From Thermocaproicibacter sp036260805 (GTDB taxonomy: Bacteria; Bacillota; Clostridia; Oscillospirales; Acutalibacteraceae): a stretch of DNA of 64,000 bases. The stretch spans positions 56,894 to 120,893 of the forward strand of contig DATALZ010000016.1 of NCBI GenBank assembly GCA_036260805.1. The letters run 5' to 3'. The translations under genes and the position numbers were made by a program. Shown here piece after piece: positions 35,254 through 47,208 of this stretch (positions are counted from its first letter, which is position 1; the number at the start of each line of letters is the position of its first letter). Below the pieces are notes generated by a model, which was given only the letters and a program-made list of their open reading frames with translations, had not been told where the DNA came from and made no database searches.

Positions 35254-35414
35254 TTTACTTCCCTCCTTCACAGAAATGATATCATCGGTACTCGAAAGCG
35301 ACAAACTCCCGTGGCCAATACAGAGGCGTAAGTTTATATCAAACGCCGCTGCATTCTGTTTCTCAACATGCAAAAACATGCAGCCGTAAGGTTTCTGTCA
35401 AATTTGCTGCTGAA

Positions 35415-35849
35415 TTACTTCGCAGCTTTTGCAGCGCCGGCTTTCGGCCTCTTTGCGCCGTACTTGGAACGGGCCTGCATGCGCTGAGCAACGCCCTGCG
35501 TATCGAGTGTTCCGCGGATAATATGGTAACGAACACCTGGCAGATCCTTAACACGGCCGCCGCGGATCATCACGACGCTGTGCTCCTGAAGATTGTGGCC
35601 GACGCCCGGAATATAGGCGCTGACTTCGATTCCGTTGGAAAGCCTTACTCTTGCGATCTTTCTCAGAGCAGAATTCGGTTTCTTCGGGGTTGCAGTCTTA
35701 ACGACAGTGCAGACACCACGCTTTTGCGGAGAATCCTGATCGATCGGAATCCGTTTTTTGGAGTTCCATCCTTTCAGAAGCGCAGGAGCCTTTGCTTTTC
35801 TTACGTCTACTTGTCTTCCGGTGTTAACCAATTGATTAAAGGTTGGCAT
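35415..35849 (-). CDS. rpsL: 30S ribosomal protein S12
   Basis: Decoding-centre protein, 144 residues. The lysine-containing TPKKPNSALRK and PGVGHNLQEHS segments where streptomycin-resistance changes occur have wild-type sequence. AGGAGG lies before the ATG at 35849. The 160 bases from here to rpsG hold no gene. Confidence 0.97.
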   Translation of the reverse strand: MPTFNQLVNTGRQVDVRKAKAPALLKGWNSKKRIPIDQDSPQKRGVCTVVKTATPKKPNSALRKIARVRLSNGIEVSAYIPGVGHNLQEHSVVMIRGGRVKDLPGVRYHIIRGTLDTQGVAQRMQARSKYGAKRPKAGAAKAAK

Positions 35850-35918
35850 ATGACACCTCCTCGCAAAATTATTGATATGTTAAATGGCAGAAATAGCCAT
35901 ATAACAGCAAATATCGGA

Positions 35919-35946
35919 TCTGTTCCCCTGTTTTCAGAGGAACAGA
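35919..35946 (-). other. Strong hairpin between rpoC and rpsL
   Basis: TCTGTTCCcCTG and CAGaGGAACAGA pair (11 bp, one mismatch) around TTTT. On the minus strand no T-run follows, so it is more likely an RNA processing or mRNA-protecting stem than a full terminator. Confidence 0.6.
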
Positions 35947-35970
35947 CCATCACAATTTATTAGTATATCA

Positions 35971-39513
<3,543 letters not shown>

Positions 39514-39530
39514 GCCTTGGCCCCTTCCTG

Positions 39531-42500
39531 TCAAATTTTATCATCATTGGAATCGAAGTCCAGTGTGTCATCCTTTTCAAACAAATCGTCTTCCGATTCA
39601 GTCTTCTCAGGATCGACGGTATCATCGACATATCCGTCTGAATCATCAAACAGAGCGTCGCTGTCGCCTTCTTCTTCATCCACGGTATAGCCTTCCAGAT
39701 CATCGGCCACGGTCGGCTCGTCGAAGTTCTCTTCCTGCGGGTTAAAGCCGATATCATCGTCGTCGAAATTCTGCTTCAAATCGATTTCGTCGTTATTCTC
39801 ATCAAGTACCTTGACATCGAGGGCAAGGGACTGAAGTTCTTTAATCAGAACCTTGAACGATTCCGGAATGCCCGGAGTCGGGATATTCTGACCTTTGACG
39901 ATTGCTTCATAGGTTTTGACACGGCCGACGACATCGTCGGACTTAACGGTCAGGATTTCCTGAAGGGTATAAGCTGCACCGTAAGCTTCCAGTGCCCAAA
40001 CTTCCATTTCGCCGAAACGCTGGCCGCCGAACTGAGCTTTACCGCCCAGAGGCTGCTGTGTGACCAGTGAATACGGGCCGGTGGAACGGGCATGAATCTT
40101 ATCGTCAACCAGATGGTGAAGTTTCAAGTAGTACATATATCCAACGGTAACCGGATGGTCGAAATATTCGCCGGTGCGGCCGTCTTTCAGACGGATTTTG
40201 CCGTCCGGACTCATACCGGCCTGCTTGAGGCACTCGACGATATCACCTTCATGCGCGCCATCGAAAACAGGCGTCATGATCTTCCAGCCAAGCAGTTTTG
40301 CTGCCAAACCGAGGTGAACTTCCAGAACCTGGCCGATGTTCATACGGGACGGAACGCCCAACGGGTTAAGAACGATATCAAGCGGGGTACCATCCGGCAG
40401 GAAAGGCATATCCTCAACAGGAAGGATACGGGAAACAACGCCTTTATTACCATGACGGCCGGCCATCTTATCGCCGACGGAAATCTTACGCTTCTGGGCG
40501 ATGTAGCAGCGAACAACTTTATTGACGCCCGGGCTTAATTCATCGTGGCTGTTTTCGCGGGTAAACACTTTAACGTCAACCACAATGCCGTATTCGCCAT
40601 GAGGCACACGCAGTGAGGTATCGCGGACTTCGCGGGCCTTTTCGCCGAAGATGGCGCGCAGCAGGCGTTCTTCCGCGGTAAGCTCGGTTTCACCTTTCGG
40701 GGTAACCTTGCCAACCAGAATATCTCCCGCACGAACTTCCGCGCCGATGCGGATGATACCGCTGTCATCGAGGTCACGGAGCAGGTCTTCGTTGACGTTC
40801 GGGATATCGCGGGTAATCTCTTCCGGTCCGAGCTTGGTGTCGCGTGCTTCCGTTTCATATTCTTCAATATGGATGGATGTAAATACGTCGTCGCGGACAA
40901 CTTTTTCACTGATAAGGACGGCGTCTTCGTAATTATAGCCTTCCCAGGTCATGAAGCCGATGAGGGCATTCTTGCCGAGACTGATTTCACCGTCTTTTGT
41001 TGCCGGGCCGTCAGCGATAACATCGCCGACATTTACGCGGTCGTTGACGGATACAATCGGAACCTGATTGAAACATGTTCCCTGGTTGGAACGCATAAAC
41101 TTAATAATATGATAGGTATCGATCTTGCCTTCGTCTGTTGCGACCTTTACTTCATCGGCACTGACACTGCGGACAACGCCCGGGTGCTTTGCAAGCACGC
41201 AGACACCGGAGTCAACGCCGGCCTTATACTCCATGCCGGTACCAACAATCGGCGAATCGGTCTTCAAAAGCGGAACAGCCTGGCGCTGCATGTTGGAACC
41301 CATCAGCGCGCGGTTTGCATCGTCGTTTTCGAGGAACGGAATCATTGCGGTAGCGACAGAAACAACCATTCGCGGAGAAACATCCATGAAGTCTGCCTTT
41401 TCGCGCTCGACTTCAACGAACTCATCACGGTAACGGCCGTTAACTTTCGCGTGGCTGAAGTGGCCTTCTTCATCGAGAGGTTCATTTGCCTGCGCAATAA
41501 TGTAGTTATCTTCCACGTCGGCGGTCATGTAAACGACATCTTTGGTGACTACGCCGGTCTTTTTGTCTACACGGCGGAAAGGAGCCTCTACAAAGCCGTA
41601 TTCATTGATTTTTGCAAAAGTCGCCAGATAGGAAATCAGACCGATGTTCGGGCCTTCAGGCGTTTCAATTGGGCACATACGTCCATAATGCGTATAGTGA
41701 ACATCGCGGACTTCGAATCCTGCACGATCTCTTGACAAGCCGCCGGGGCCCAGAGCGGAAAGACGGCGTTTATGCGTCAGTTCTGCCAGAGGATTTGTCT
41801 GATCCATGAACTGCGACAACGGTGAAGAACCGAAGAACTCGCGGATAGCCGCCACAACAGGGCGAATATTAATCAACGAGTGCGGAGTCAGCACTTCAAG
41901 ATCCTGCGCCTGAAGGGTCATGCGCTCACGAATAACACGCTCCAAGCGGGAGAAACCGATGCGGAACTGGTTTTGAAGCAGTTCGCCGACAGACCGGATA
42001 CGGCGATTGCCGAGATGGTCGATATCATCAAGGTTGCCAAGCCCCATGGCAAGGCAGTCCAGGTAGTTGATGGAAGCAAAAATATCATCAATGATAATGT
42101 GTTTCGGAATCAATTCGTCGATACGTGCGCGAATCTGGTCTTTGATTTCATCGTCGCTGGATGCAGCTTCCAGAATCTCGCTTAAAACGCTGAAACGTAC
42201 GCGTTCATTAACTCCGCATTCCGCTTTTGCGTCAAAGTCAACGAATTTTCCAATATCAACCATGCCGTTGGAAATAACCTTGACTTCTTTGTCGCCTACC
42301 TGAATATAGACAACACTGACACCGGCGTCGTCAATCTGCTCGGCAAGTTCGCGGGAAATTACGGTGCCGGCTTCCGCCATCACTTCACCGGTTGTCGGGT
42401 TTGCAATCGGCTGGGAGATCGGCTGGCCGGTAATGCGGCCTGCGAGAGTCAGCTTCTTATTATATTTGTAGCGGCCCACACGGGAAAGGTCATAGCGGCG

Positions 42501-43292
42501 GGCATCAAAAAACAAGCCGTTGATGTGAGCCTGGGCGCTCTCAATGGTAGGAGGCTCGCTCGGCCTTAATTTGCGGTAAATTTCGAACAGGGCGTCTTCC
42601 ATGTTTTTGCAGGGATCTTTTTCTATGGTCGCGTTCATCCTGTCGTCATTACCGAAATAGTCGCGAATCTCTTCATCGGTTCCAAGTCCCAGAGCACGGA
42701 TAAACACCGTTACAGGAAGCTTACGGTTTTTATCGATGCGGACGTAGAAAACATCGTTTGCGTCAGTCTCATATTCCAGCCAGGCGCCGCGGTTCGGGAT
42801 AACCGTTGTGCTGTAAAGTTCTTTGCCGGTCTTGTCATATTCCATTTTATAATAGACACCCGGAGAACGAACCAACTGGGAAACAATAACGCGCTCGGCA
42901 CCGTTAATTACAAATGTGCCGCTTTCCGTCATGAGCGGGAAATCGCCCATGAAAACTTCCGACTCTTTGATTTCGCCGCTTTCCTTGTTCAGCAGGCGGG
43001 CTGTAACCCTTAACGCAGCCGAATAGGTGGCGTCTCGTTCTTTGCACTCCTCTACGCTGTAATTGGGCTTGTCGGCATCCAGTTTGTAATCCACAAAGTC
43101 CAAAACGAGGTTGCCTGTGTAATCGGTGATGCCGGAGACTTCTTTAAACACTTCTTTGAGGCCTTCGTCAAGAAACCACTCATACGATTTCTTTTGAACC
43201 TCAATCAGGTTCGGCATACTCAGTACTTCATCAATACGCGCAAAGCTCATGCGTGTATTTTTGCCGACCTTCACCGGTTTGACATTCACCAT
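39531..43292 (-). CDS. rpoB: DNA-directed RNA polymerase subunit beta, with acidic C-terminal tail
   Basis: 1253 residues from the ATG at 43292 (GGAG about eleven bases upstream). The rifampicin region (FFGSSPLSQFMDQTNPLAELTHKRRLSALGPGG) has the drug-sensitive residues (D, H and S) at the usual resistance positions. GDKMAGRHGNKGVVS and the C-terminal GGKAQFGGQRFGEMEVWALEAYGAAY clamp region are intact. After DEIDLKQNF the protein continues for about 75 residues, more than half of them Asp or Glu, with almost no hydrophobic residues. That tail is longer than in E. coli or B. subtilis RpoB. Confidence 0.98.
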   Translation of the reverse strand: MVNVKPVKVGKNTRMSFARIDEVLSMPNLIEVQKKSYEWFLDEGLKEVFKEVSGITDYTGNLVLDFVDYKLDADKPNYSVEECKERDATYSAALRVTARLLNKESGEIKESEVFMGDFPLMTESGTFVINGAERVIVSQLVRSPGVYYKMEYDKTGKELYSTTVIPNRGAWLEYETDANDVFYVRIDKNRKLPVTVFIRALGLGTDEEIRDYFGNDDRMNATIEKDPCKNMEDALFEIYRKLRPSEPPTIESAQAHINGLFFDARRYDLSRVGRYKYNKKLTLAGRITGQPISQPIANPTTGEVMAEAGTVISRELAEQIDDAGVSVVYIQVGDKEVKVISNGMVDIGKFVDFDAKAECGVNERVRFSVLSEILEAASSDDEIKDQIRARIDELIPKHIIIDDIFASINYLDCLAMGLGNLDDIDHLGNRRIRSVGELLQNQFRIGFSRLERVIRERMTLQAQDLEVLTPHSLINIRPVVAAIREFFGSSPLSQFMDQTNPLAELTHKRRLSALGPGGLSRDRAGFEVRDVHYTHYGRMCPIETPEGPNIGLISYLATFAKINEYGFVEAPFRRVDKKTGVVTKDVVYMTADVEDNYIIAQANEPLDEEGHFSHAKVNGRYRDEFVEVEREKADFMDVSPRMVVSVATAMIPFLENDDANRALMGSNMQRQAVPLLKTDSPIVGTGMEYKAGVDSGVCVLAKHPGVVRSVSADEVKVATDEGKIDTYHIIKFMRSNQGTCFNQVPIVSVNDRVNVGDVIADGPATKDGEISLGKNALIGFMTWEGYNYEDAVLISEKVVRDDVFTSIHIEEYETEARDTKLGPEEITRDIPNVNEDLLRDLDDSGIIRIGAEVRAGDILVGKVTPKGETELTAEERLLRAIFGEKAREVRDTSLRVPHGEYGIVVDVKVFTRENSHDELSPGVNKVVRCYIAQKRKISVGDKMAGRHGNKGVVSRILPVEDMPFLPDGTPLDIVLNPLGVPSRMNIGQVLEVHLGLAAKLLGWKIMTPVFDGAHEGDIVECLKQAGMSPDGKIRLKDGRTGEYFDHPVTVGYMYYLKLHHLVDDKIHARSTGPYSLVTQQPLGGKAQFGGQRFGEMEVWALEAYGAAYTLQEILTVKSDDVVGRVKTYEAIVKGQNIPTPGIPESFKVLIKELQSLALDVKVLDENNDEIDLKQNFDDDDIGFNPQEENFDEPTVADDLEGYTVDEEEGDSDALFDDSDGYVDDTVDPEKTESEDDLFEKDDTLDFDSNDDKI

Positions 43293-43457
43293 CGGCTCAA
43301 TCACTCCATTCATAATTTCACATTCTGCGGCATAAATCAGGCACAAAAAAGGCTGCATCCACCATAGTTTTAATATTTACTTGCCTTTTTGAATTTCCTG
43401 TGTTATGATAAATGCAAATCTATATAAGCATACGAATCCATGATGATGCAGTATATT

Positions 43458-43486
43458 ATTTTATTACAATATATAGTAGATGTCAA
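43458..43486 (-). promoter_or_regulatory. Sigma-A promoter of rpoBC
   Basis: TTGACA (43481-43486) and TAAAAT (43458-43463), 17-bp spacer, on the minus strand. Transcription would start about 160 bases before rpoB. Confidence 0.9.
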
Positions 43487-43588
43487 GTCTTTTTTTCTTT
43501 GTTTCGTTGATTTTTCGCAGAAATTTTCAGAAACTTTAGTAAAAAGAATCTGAAAATGCATTGAAAAGGCCTAAAAAATCGTTAGAAT

Positions 43589-43617
43589 GCCGATACCTGA
43601 TGGGTATCGGCTTTTGT
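43589..43617 (+). terminator. Orphan plus-strand terminator-like hairpin
   Basis: GCCGATACC and GGGTATCGGC pair around a TGAT loop, then TTTTGTTTTG. It points away from rpoB with no plus-strand gene upstream, so it may end a small or antisense transcript starting near the rpoB promoter. Confidence 0.55.
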
Positions 43618-43844
43618 TTTGTTTAAATATTGTTATGCACACGCAAGAAAATTACTTGCAATAGGATAGATCTTTTAACCAGTTTCTTCTGACAGCGGAA
43701 ATTGTCTGGCAGCTCTTCCATTTTTTGATTCTTGCGTCATCCTTTAACACTTTATATACTGAATTCAGGGTTTAAAGTCAAATATCATTGGCTTAAGTGC
43801 CGAAAGTACATTAGAGCATTAAATTCAGCCTACGTGAATTCTTC

Positions 43845-43920
43845 GCAATAGCCAAAACTGCAAATGCTGCAGCATTACGGCGGCCTGAGTCGGGCTGCCG
43901 CATTTTAATCCCGGGTTCAT
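43845..43920 (-). repeat. Structured intergenic element, copy C (diverged)
   Basis: Begins GCAATAGCC and ends ATTTTAATCCCGGGTTCAT, with an internal 8-bp hairpin (CGGCGGCC and GGGCTGCCG). The opening (GCAATA..C..AAA..TGC.AAATG) and the closing GGTTCAT match copies A and B; the middle has changed but keeps a GC-rich hairpin. It lies 30 bases before the plus-strand GH18 gene, but in element orientation it points toward rpoB. Confidence 0.4.
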
Positions 43921-43950
43921 CAATTAACTAGGACAGCTAAAGGAGAGAGT

Positions 43951-45621
43951 ATGAAAAGGACAGGAATCAAGCAGGGGCTAATGGTAAGCGTGGTTTTTGC
44001 CATACTGATCTGTATCGGACTTGGATTCCGATTTGCGGCGGAAGCCGGCAAGCTCCCCGCCCAAGGTACTTCGACGCCGACGGTACAGACAAAACTGGTT
44101 GGAACGGTTACGCCGGAGTCACTGGAAGTCCATGTAACGGACAATGCAAATTCCAAAATTATGGGGCGCCTTTTAAAAAATTCCATTGCATACATAATCA
44201 GCAGCAGAAAAGGCTGGTATGAAATCAGTTTTAATGCGGGAAAAGGCTGGGTTTTAGGCAAAAGCCTGTCGAATATCCGCCCCGCTGCATTGGAACAGTT
44301 TAAGAATTCAAAAGCATCAAGCATCTTGGGCAGTACTCGAAACTCGGGCAGTTCGAAGTCCGGCTCGGTTCCGCTCCCTTCCATTGCATCTTCCGGAAGT
44401 TTCATTAGTACGGCTTCCACTGTTACCTCATCCCAATCAACGGGATCATCAAGCGCCAGCCCGGCTGCTTCTGCTGCGAACTCCAGTTATTACGGAATTT
44501 CTTCTTCAACTGGGGCCTCTTCAGCCGCCGTATCGTCCACAGCAGCCAAAACCATGCCGTACTCTAACCTGCCCTCGAAAATTGTTGCCGGATATTACGC
44601 AAACTGGTCTGCTTACAAAGGCTTTACGCCTGACAAAATCAACATATCTTCTATGGACGTGGTTCACTATGCTTTTGCAGAAATCGGCAGCGACCTGAAA
44701 ATTGCTGTTGGCGACCCGGATGTGGATTACAGCAATTATTCAAAGCTTAATGCACTAAAAAGATCAAAACCAGGATTAATTACATTGATTACCGTAGGCG
44801 GTTGGGACGGATCAGCACGTTTTTCCGACATGGCGCTGACAGACGCCTCGCGCACCGCATTTGTGAAAAGCTGCATTACCTTTATAAAACAGTATGGTTT
44901 TGACGGAGTTGACATTGACTGGGAATACCCTGTTGGCGGCGGCAAGACCATCGGAAGGTCTTCGGACCGATATAATTTTGTGCTGCTGCTGAAAACACTC
45001 CGGGAAACCCTGAATGCTCAGGCCAAAGCGGACGGAAAGTACTATTACCTGACGATTGCAGGCGGTGCTTCCGATTCATTTGCGAGCGGCGTACAGCTCA
45101 GTAGTATCGCTTCCTATTTGGACTATGCAGTGATTATGACTTACGATCTTCACGGTCCTTGGGACAGTTACACGGATTTTAACGCTCCATTATATAACCC
45201 TACCGAGCCGTCACCACAGTATAAATCGAGCACAGCTTCTTCCGTCCAGTCCTGGCTGAACACAGGTTTTCCGGCCAGCAAGCTGGTCATGGGCGTACCA
45301 TTCTATGGCTATATTTACAGCGGGGTCAGTGCCGCAAACCACGGACTTTTCCAAACTTTTTCCAGCGGCAAAGCAATTGGTTACGACAGTATTGTCAAAA
45401 CCTATCTAAACAACAGCTCCTATACGAAATATACCAATACCGGCGGACAAGTTCCTTATCTATATGGAAACGGAACTTTTATCAGTTACGATGATGCTTC
45501 TTCCATTGCCGCGAAAGCCCGTTATTCCTCTTTGAAAGGTTTGAGAGGCGCAGCGGCGTGGGAACTAAGCTTTGACCAATCCTACACATTAATTCATTCC
45601 GTTTATAATAATACAAAGTAA
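43951..45621 (+). CDS. Membrane-anchored or secreted GH18 glycosidase with SH3b domain
   Basis: 556 residues. Signal anchor helix (about 10-29), a bacterial SH3 domain (about 55-105: VHVTDNANSKIMGRL...GWYEISF...GWVLGKSL), and a Ser/Ala/Thr-rich linker of about 95 residues (120-215). The GH18 barrel follows: VAGYYANWS start, VGGWDGSARF, catalytic FDGVDIDWEYP with D321, D323 and E325, and YDLHGPW. GH18 enzymes cleave chitin or related beta-1,4 GlcNAc polymers. An SH3b domain suggests wall binding, and related proteins act in spore-coat or cell-wall turnover. AAAGGAGAG lies before the ATG. Substrate uncertain. Confidence 0.92.
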   Translation: MKRTGIKQGLMVSVVFAILICIGLGFRFAAEAGKLPAQGTSTPTVQTKLVGTVTPESLEVHVTDNANSKIMGRLLKNSIAYIISSRKGWYEISFNAGKGWVLGKSLSNIRPAALEQFKNSKASSILGSTRNSGSSKSGSVPLPSIASSGSFISTASTVTSSQSTGSSSASPAASAANSSYYGISSSTGASSAAVSSTAAKTMPYSNLPSKIVAGYYANWSAYKGFTPDKINISSMDVVHYAFAEIGSDLKIAVGDPDVDYSNYSKLNALKRSKPGLITLITVGGWDGSARFSDMALTDASRTAFVKSCITFIKQYGFDGVDIDWEYPVGGGKTIGRSSDRYNFVLLLKTLRETLNAQAKADGKYYYLTIAGGASDSFASGVQLSSIASYLDYAVIMTYDLHGPWDSYTDFNAPLYNPTEPSPQYKSSTASSVQSWLNTGFPASKLVMGVPFYGYIYSGVSAANHGLFQTFSSGKAIGYDSIVKTYLNNSSYTKYTNTGGQVPYLYGNGTFISYDDASSIAAKARYSSLKGLRGAAAWELSFDQSYTLIHSVYNNTK

Positions 45622-45625
45622 TGTC

Positions 45626-45660
45626 GAAAAAGACGCCGGAGGAAAACTCCGACGTCTTTC
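45626..45660. terminator. Terminator between the GH18 gene and rrf2 (convergent)
   Basis: AAAGACGcCGGAG and CTCCGaCGTCTTT pair around GAAAA, followed by T-rich sequence; the A-rich left arm serves the opposite strand too. Confidence 0.85.
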
Positions 45661-45661
45661 T

Positions 45662-46087
45662 TCATGTCTTTTTGCACTCCTTGCAGGAATCAGCTTTTTC
45701 TGCGAGAGCGGCAAATGTATAGGAATCAAGCTTCTGCCTTACGATAGCGGAGATTTCATCATAAATCTCCTGAAACCGGCAGCTGGTTGTATGTGTGCAG
45801 CTATATTCATCCTGCTGACATCTGCTGAGCATATAAGGCCCTTCAACGGATTCGATTACCTGCCGAAGCGTGATTTTTTCCGCGCTGCGGGCTAGGGCAT
45901 ACCCGCCGTGAGCGCCTTTGTAGGAAACAATCAAACCGCCGGCAACCAGTTTACGAAGAATTTTAAGTGCAAAACGCAGCGGCACCTGTGTCTTCAGCGA
46001 TATTGTTCTGGCATCGATTCTAATTTCTGAGCGGGCAAGGATATCAACAATTCTGACTGCATAGTCCGCTTCGAGAGTCATAACCAT
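45662..46087 (-). CDS. Rrf2-family transcriptional regulator with three-cysteine motif
   Basis: 141 residues: winged-helix DNA-binding part (VPLRFALKILRKLVAGGLI...GAHGGYALARS) and a cysteine cluster C90-X6-C97-X5-C103 close to the C-X5-C-X5-C of IscR and NsrR, which bind an Fe-S cluster. A second CKEC pair lies near the end (C135, C138). AAGGAG lies 11 bases before the ATG, 15 bases after the rpoD stop, so it is cotranscribed with dnaG-rpoD. There is no isc or suf operon nearby. Confidence 0.88.
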   Translation of the reverse strand: MVMTLEADYAVRIVDILARSEIRIDARTISLKTQVPLRFALKILRKLVAGGLIVSYKGAHGGYALARSAEKITLRQVIESVEGPYMLSRCQQDEYSCTHTTSCRFQEIYDEISAIVRQKLDSYTFAALAEKADSCKECKKT

Positions 46088-46102
46088 TCGGTTGGCATCT
46101 CC

Positions 46103-47197
46103 TTAATCCAGGAAATCTTTTAGTTTTTTGCTGCGGCTCGGGTGGCGGAGTTTACGCAGGGCTTTCGCTTCAATTTGGCGAATACGCTCGCGGGTAACGT
46201 TAAATTCCTTACCGACTTCTTCCAATGTGCGGGAACGGCCGTCTTCCAGACCGAAACGAAGCCGCAGGACTTTTTCTTCCCGCGGGGTAAGAGTATCGAG
46301 AACATCAGCAAGCTGCTCTTTCAAAAGAGTATGGGAAGCGGCATCCTGCGGGGCTGGTGCGTCGTCATCTGGAATGAAGTCTCCCAAATGGCTGTCTTCC
46401 TCTTCGCCGATCGGCGTTTCGAGCGAAACCGGCTCCTGCGCAACGCGCATGATTTCACGAACTTTGTCAACCGGCATATCCAGTTCTGCAGAAATTTCAT
46501 CCGCTGTCGGCTCGTGCCCGTTGGTATGAAGGAGCTGGCTGGATACTTTCTTTACTTTATTGATTGTTTCTACCATATGCACCGGGATACGGATGGTACG
46601 GGCCTGGTCGGCAATCGCACGAGTAATGGCCTGGCGAATCCACCATGTTGCATAGGTGGAAAATTTAAATCCCTTTGTATAATCAAATTTTTCAACAGCT
46701 TTAATCAGACCGAGATTGCCTTCCTGAATCAGGTCGAGGAACTGCATGCCGCGTCCTAAATAGCGCTTTGCTATACTGACAACAAGGCGCAGGTTTGCCT
46801 CAGAAAGCCTTTTTTTCGCAGTTTCGTCACCGCTTGAGATGCGAACGGCGAGATCGATCTCCTCTTCCGGCGTTAAAAGAGGAACACGACCGATTTCTTT
46901 TAAATACACCTTAACCGGGTCGTCAATAGCGATTCCCTCGGTGCTGAGAGCTGTTTCAAGGTCTTCCGTTTCTTCGGTCTGCGAGTCGAAATCAATGTCT
47001 TCCAGCGGTTCGTCGCCAAAATCTTCAACGATTTCAACGCCCTGTGCTTCCAGTGTATCGTAGAACTTCTCTATCTGCTCCGGGTCAAAATCAAGTTCGC
47101 CCAGCGCGTCCAGAATTTCTTTTGTGGAGAGTTGGCCTTTGCTTTTTCCCTGCTCGATTAATTCCCTGATTACCGTTTTCTTATCCGGCATCGGCAT
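46103..47197 (-). CDS. rpoD: Primary RNA polymerase sigma factor (sigma-70/SigA)
   Basis: 364 residues. The region 1.1 remnant (IRELIEQGKSKGQLSTKEILDAL) is followed by region 1.2. Region 2 has FLDLIQEGNLGLIKAVEKFDY and FSTYATWWIRQAI, for -10 recognition. Region 3 and region 4 with the HTH (TLEEVGKEFNVTRERIRQIEAKALRKLRHP) complete it. It follows dnaG by 11 bases, the conserved macromolecular synthesis operon order. Confidence 0.97.
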   Translation of the reverse strand: MPMPDKKTVIRELIEQGKSKGQLSTKEILDALGELDFDPEQIEKFYDTLEAQGVEIVEDFGDEPLEDIDFDSQTEETEDLETALSTEGIAIDDPVKVYLKEIGRVPLLTPEEEIDLAVRISSGDETAKKRLSEANLRLVVSIAKRYLGRGMQFLDLIQEGNLGLIKAVEKFDYTKGFKFSTYATWWIRQAITRAIADQARTIRIPVHMVETINKVKKVSSQLLHTNGHEPTADEISAELDMPVDKVREIMRVAQEPVSLETPIGEEEDSHLGDFIPDDDAPAPQDAASHTLLKEQLADVLDTLTPREEKVLRLRFGLEDGRSRTLEEVGKEFNVTRERIRQIEAKALRKLRHPSRSKKLKDFLD

Positions 47198-47208
47198 ATT
47201 ACGTCCCC

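Larger units (their letters stand above)
43293..43950. other. Divergent region between rpoB and the GH18 gene
   Basis: No gene of convincing length lies here. It holds the rpoB leader (about 160 nt), the rpoB promoter, a plus-strand terminator-like hairpin at 43589-43617 with no gene before it, and element C (43845-43920). I see nothing recognisable in 43620-43840. Confidence 0.6.

Noticed and set aside
41880..41960. Possible rifampicin resistance in rpoB
   Set aside because: The residues usually changed in resistant strains (equivalents of D516, H526 and S531) have the sensitive form.
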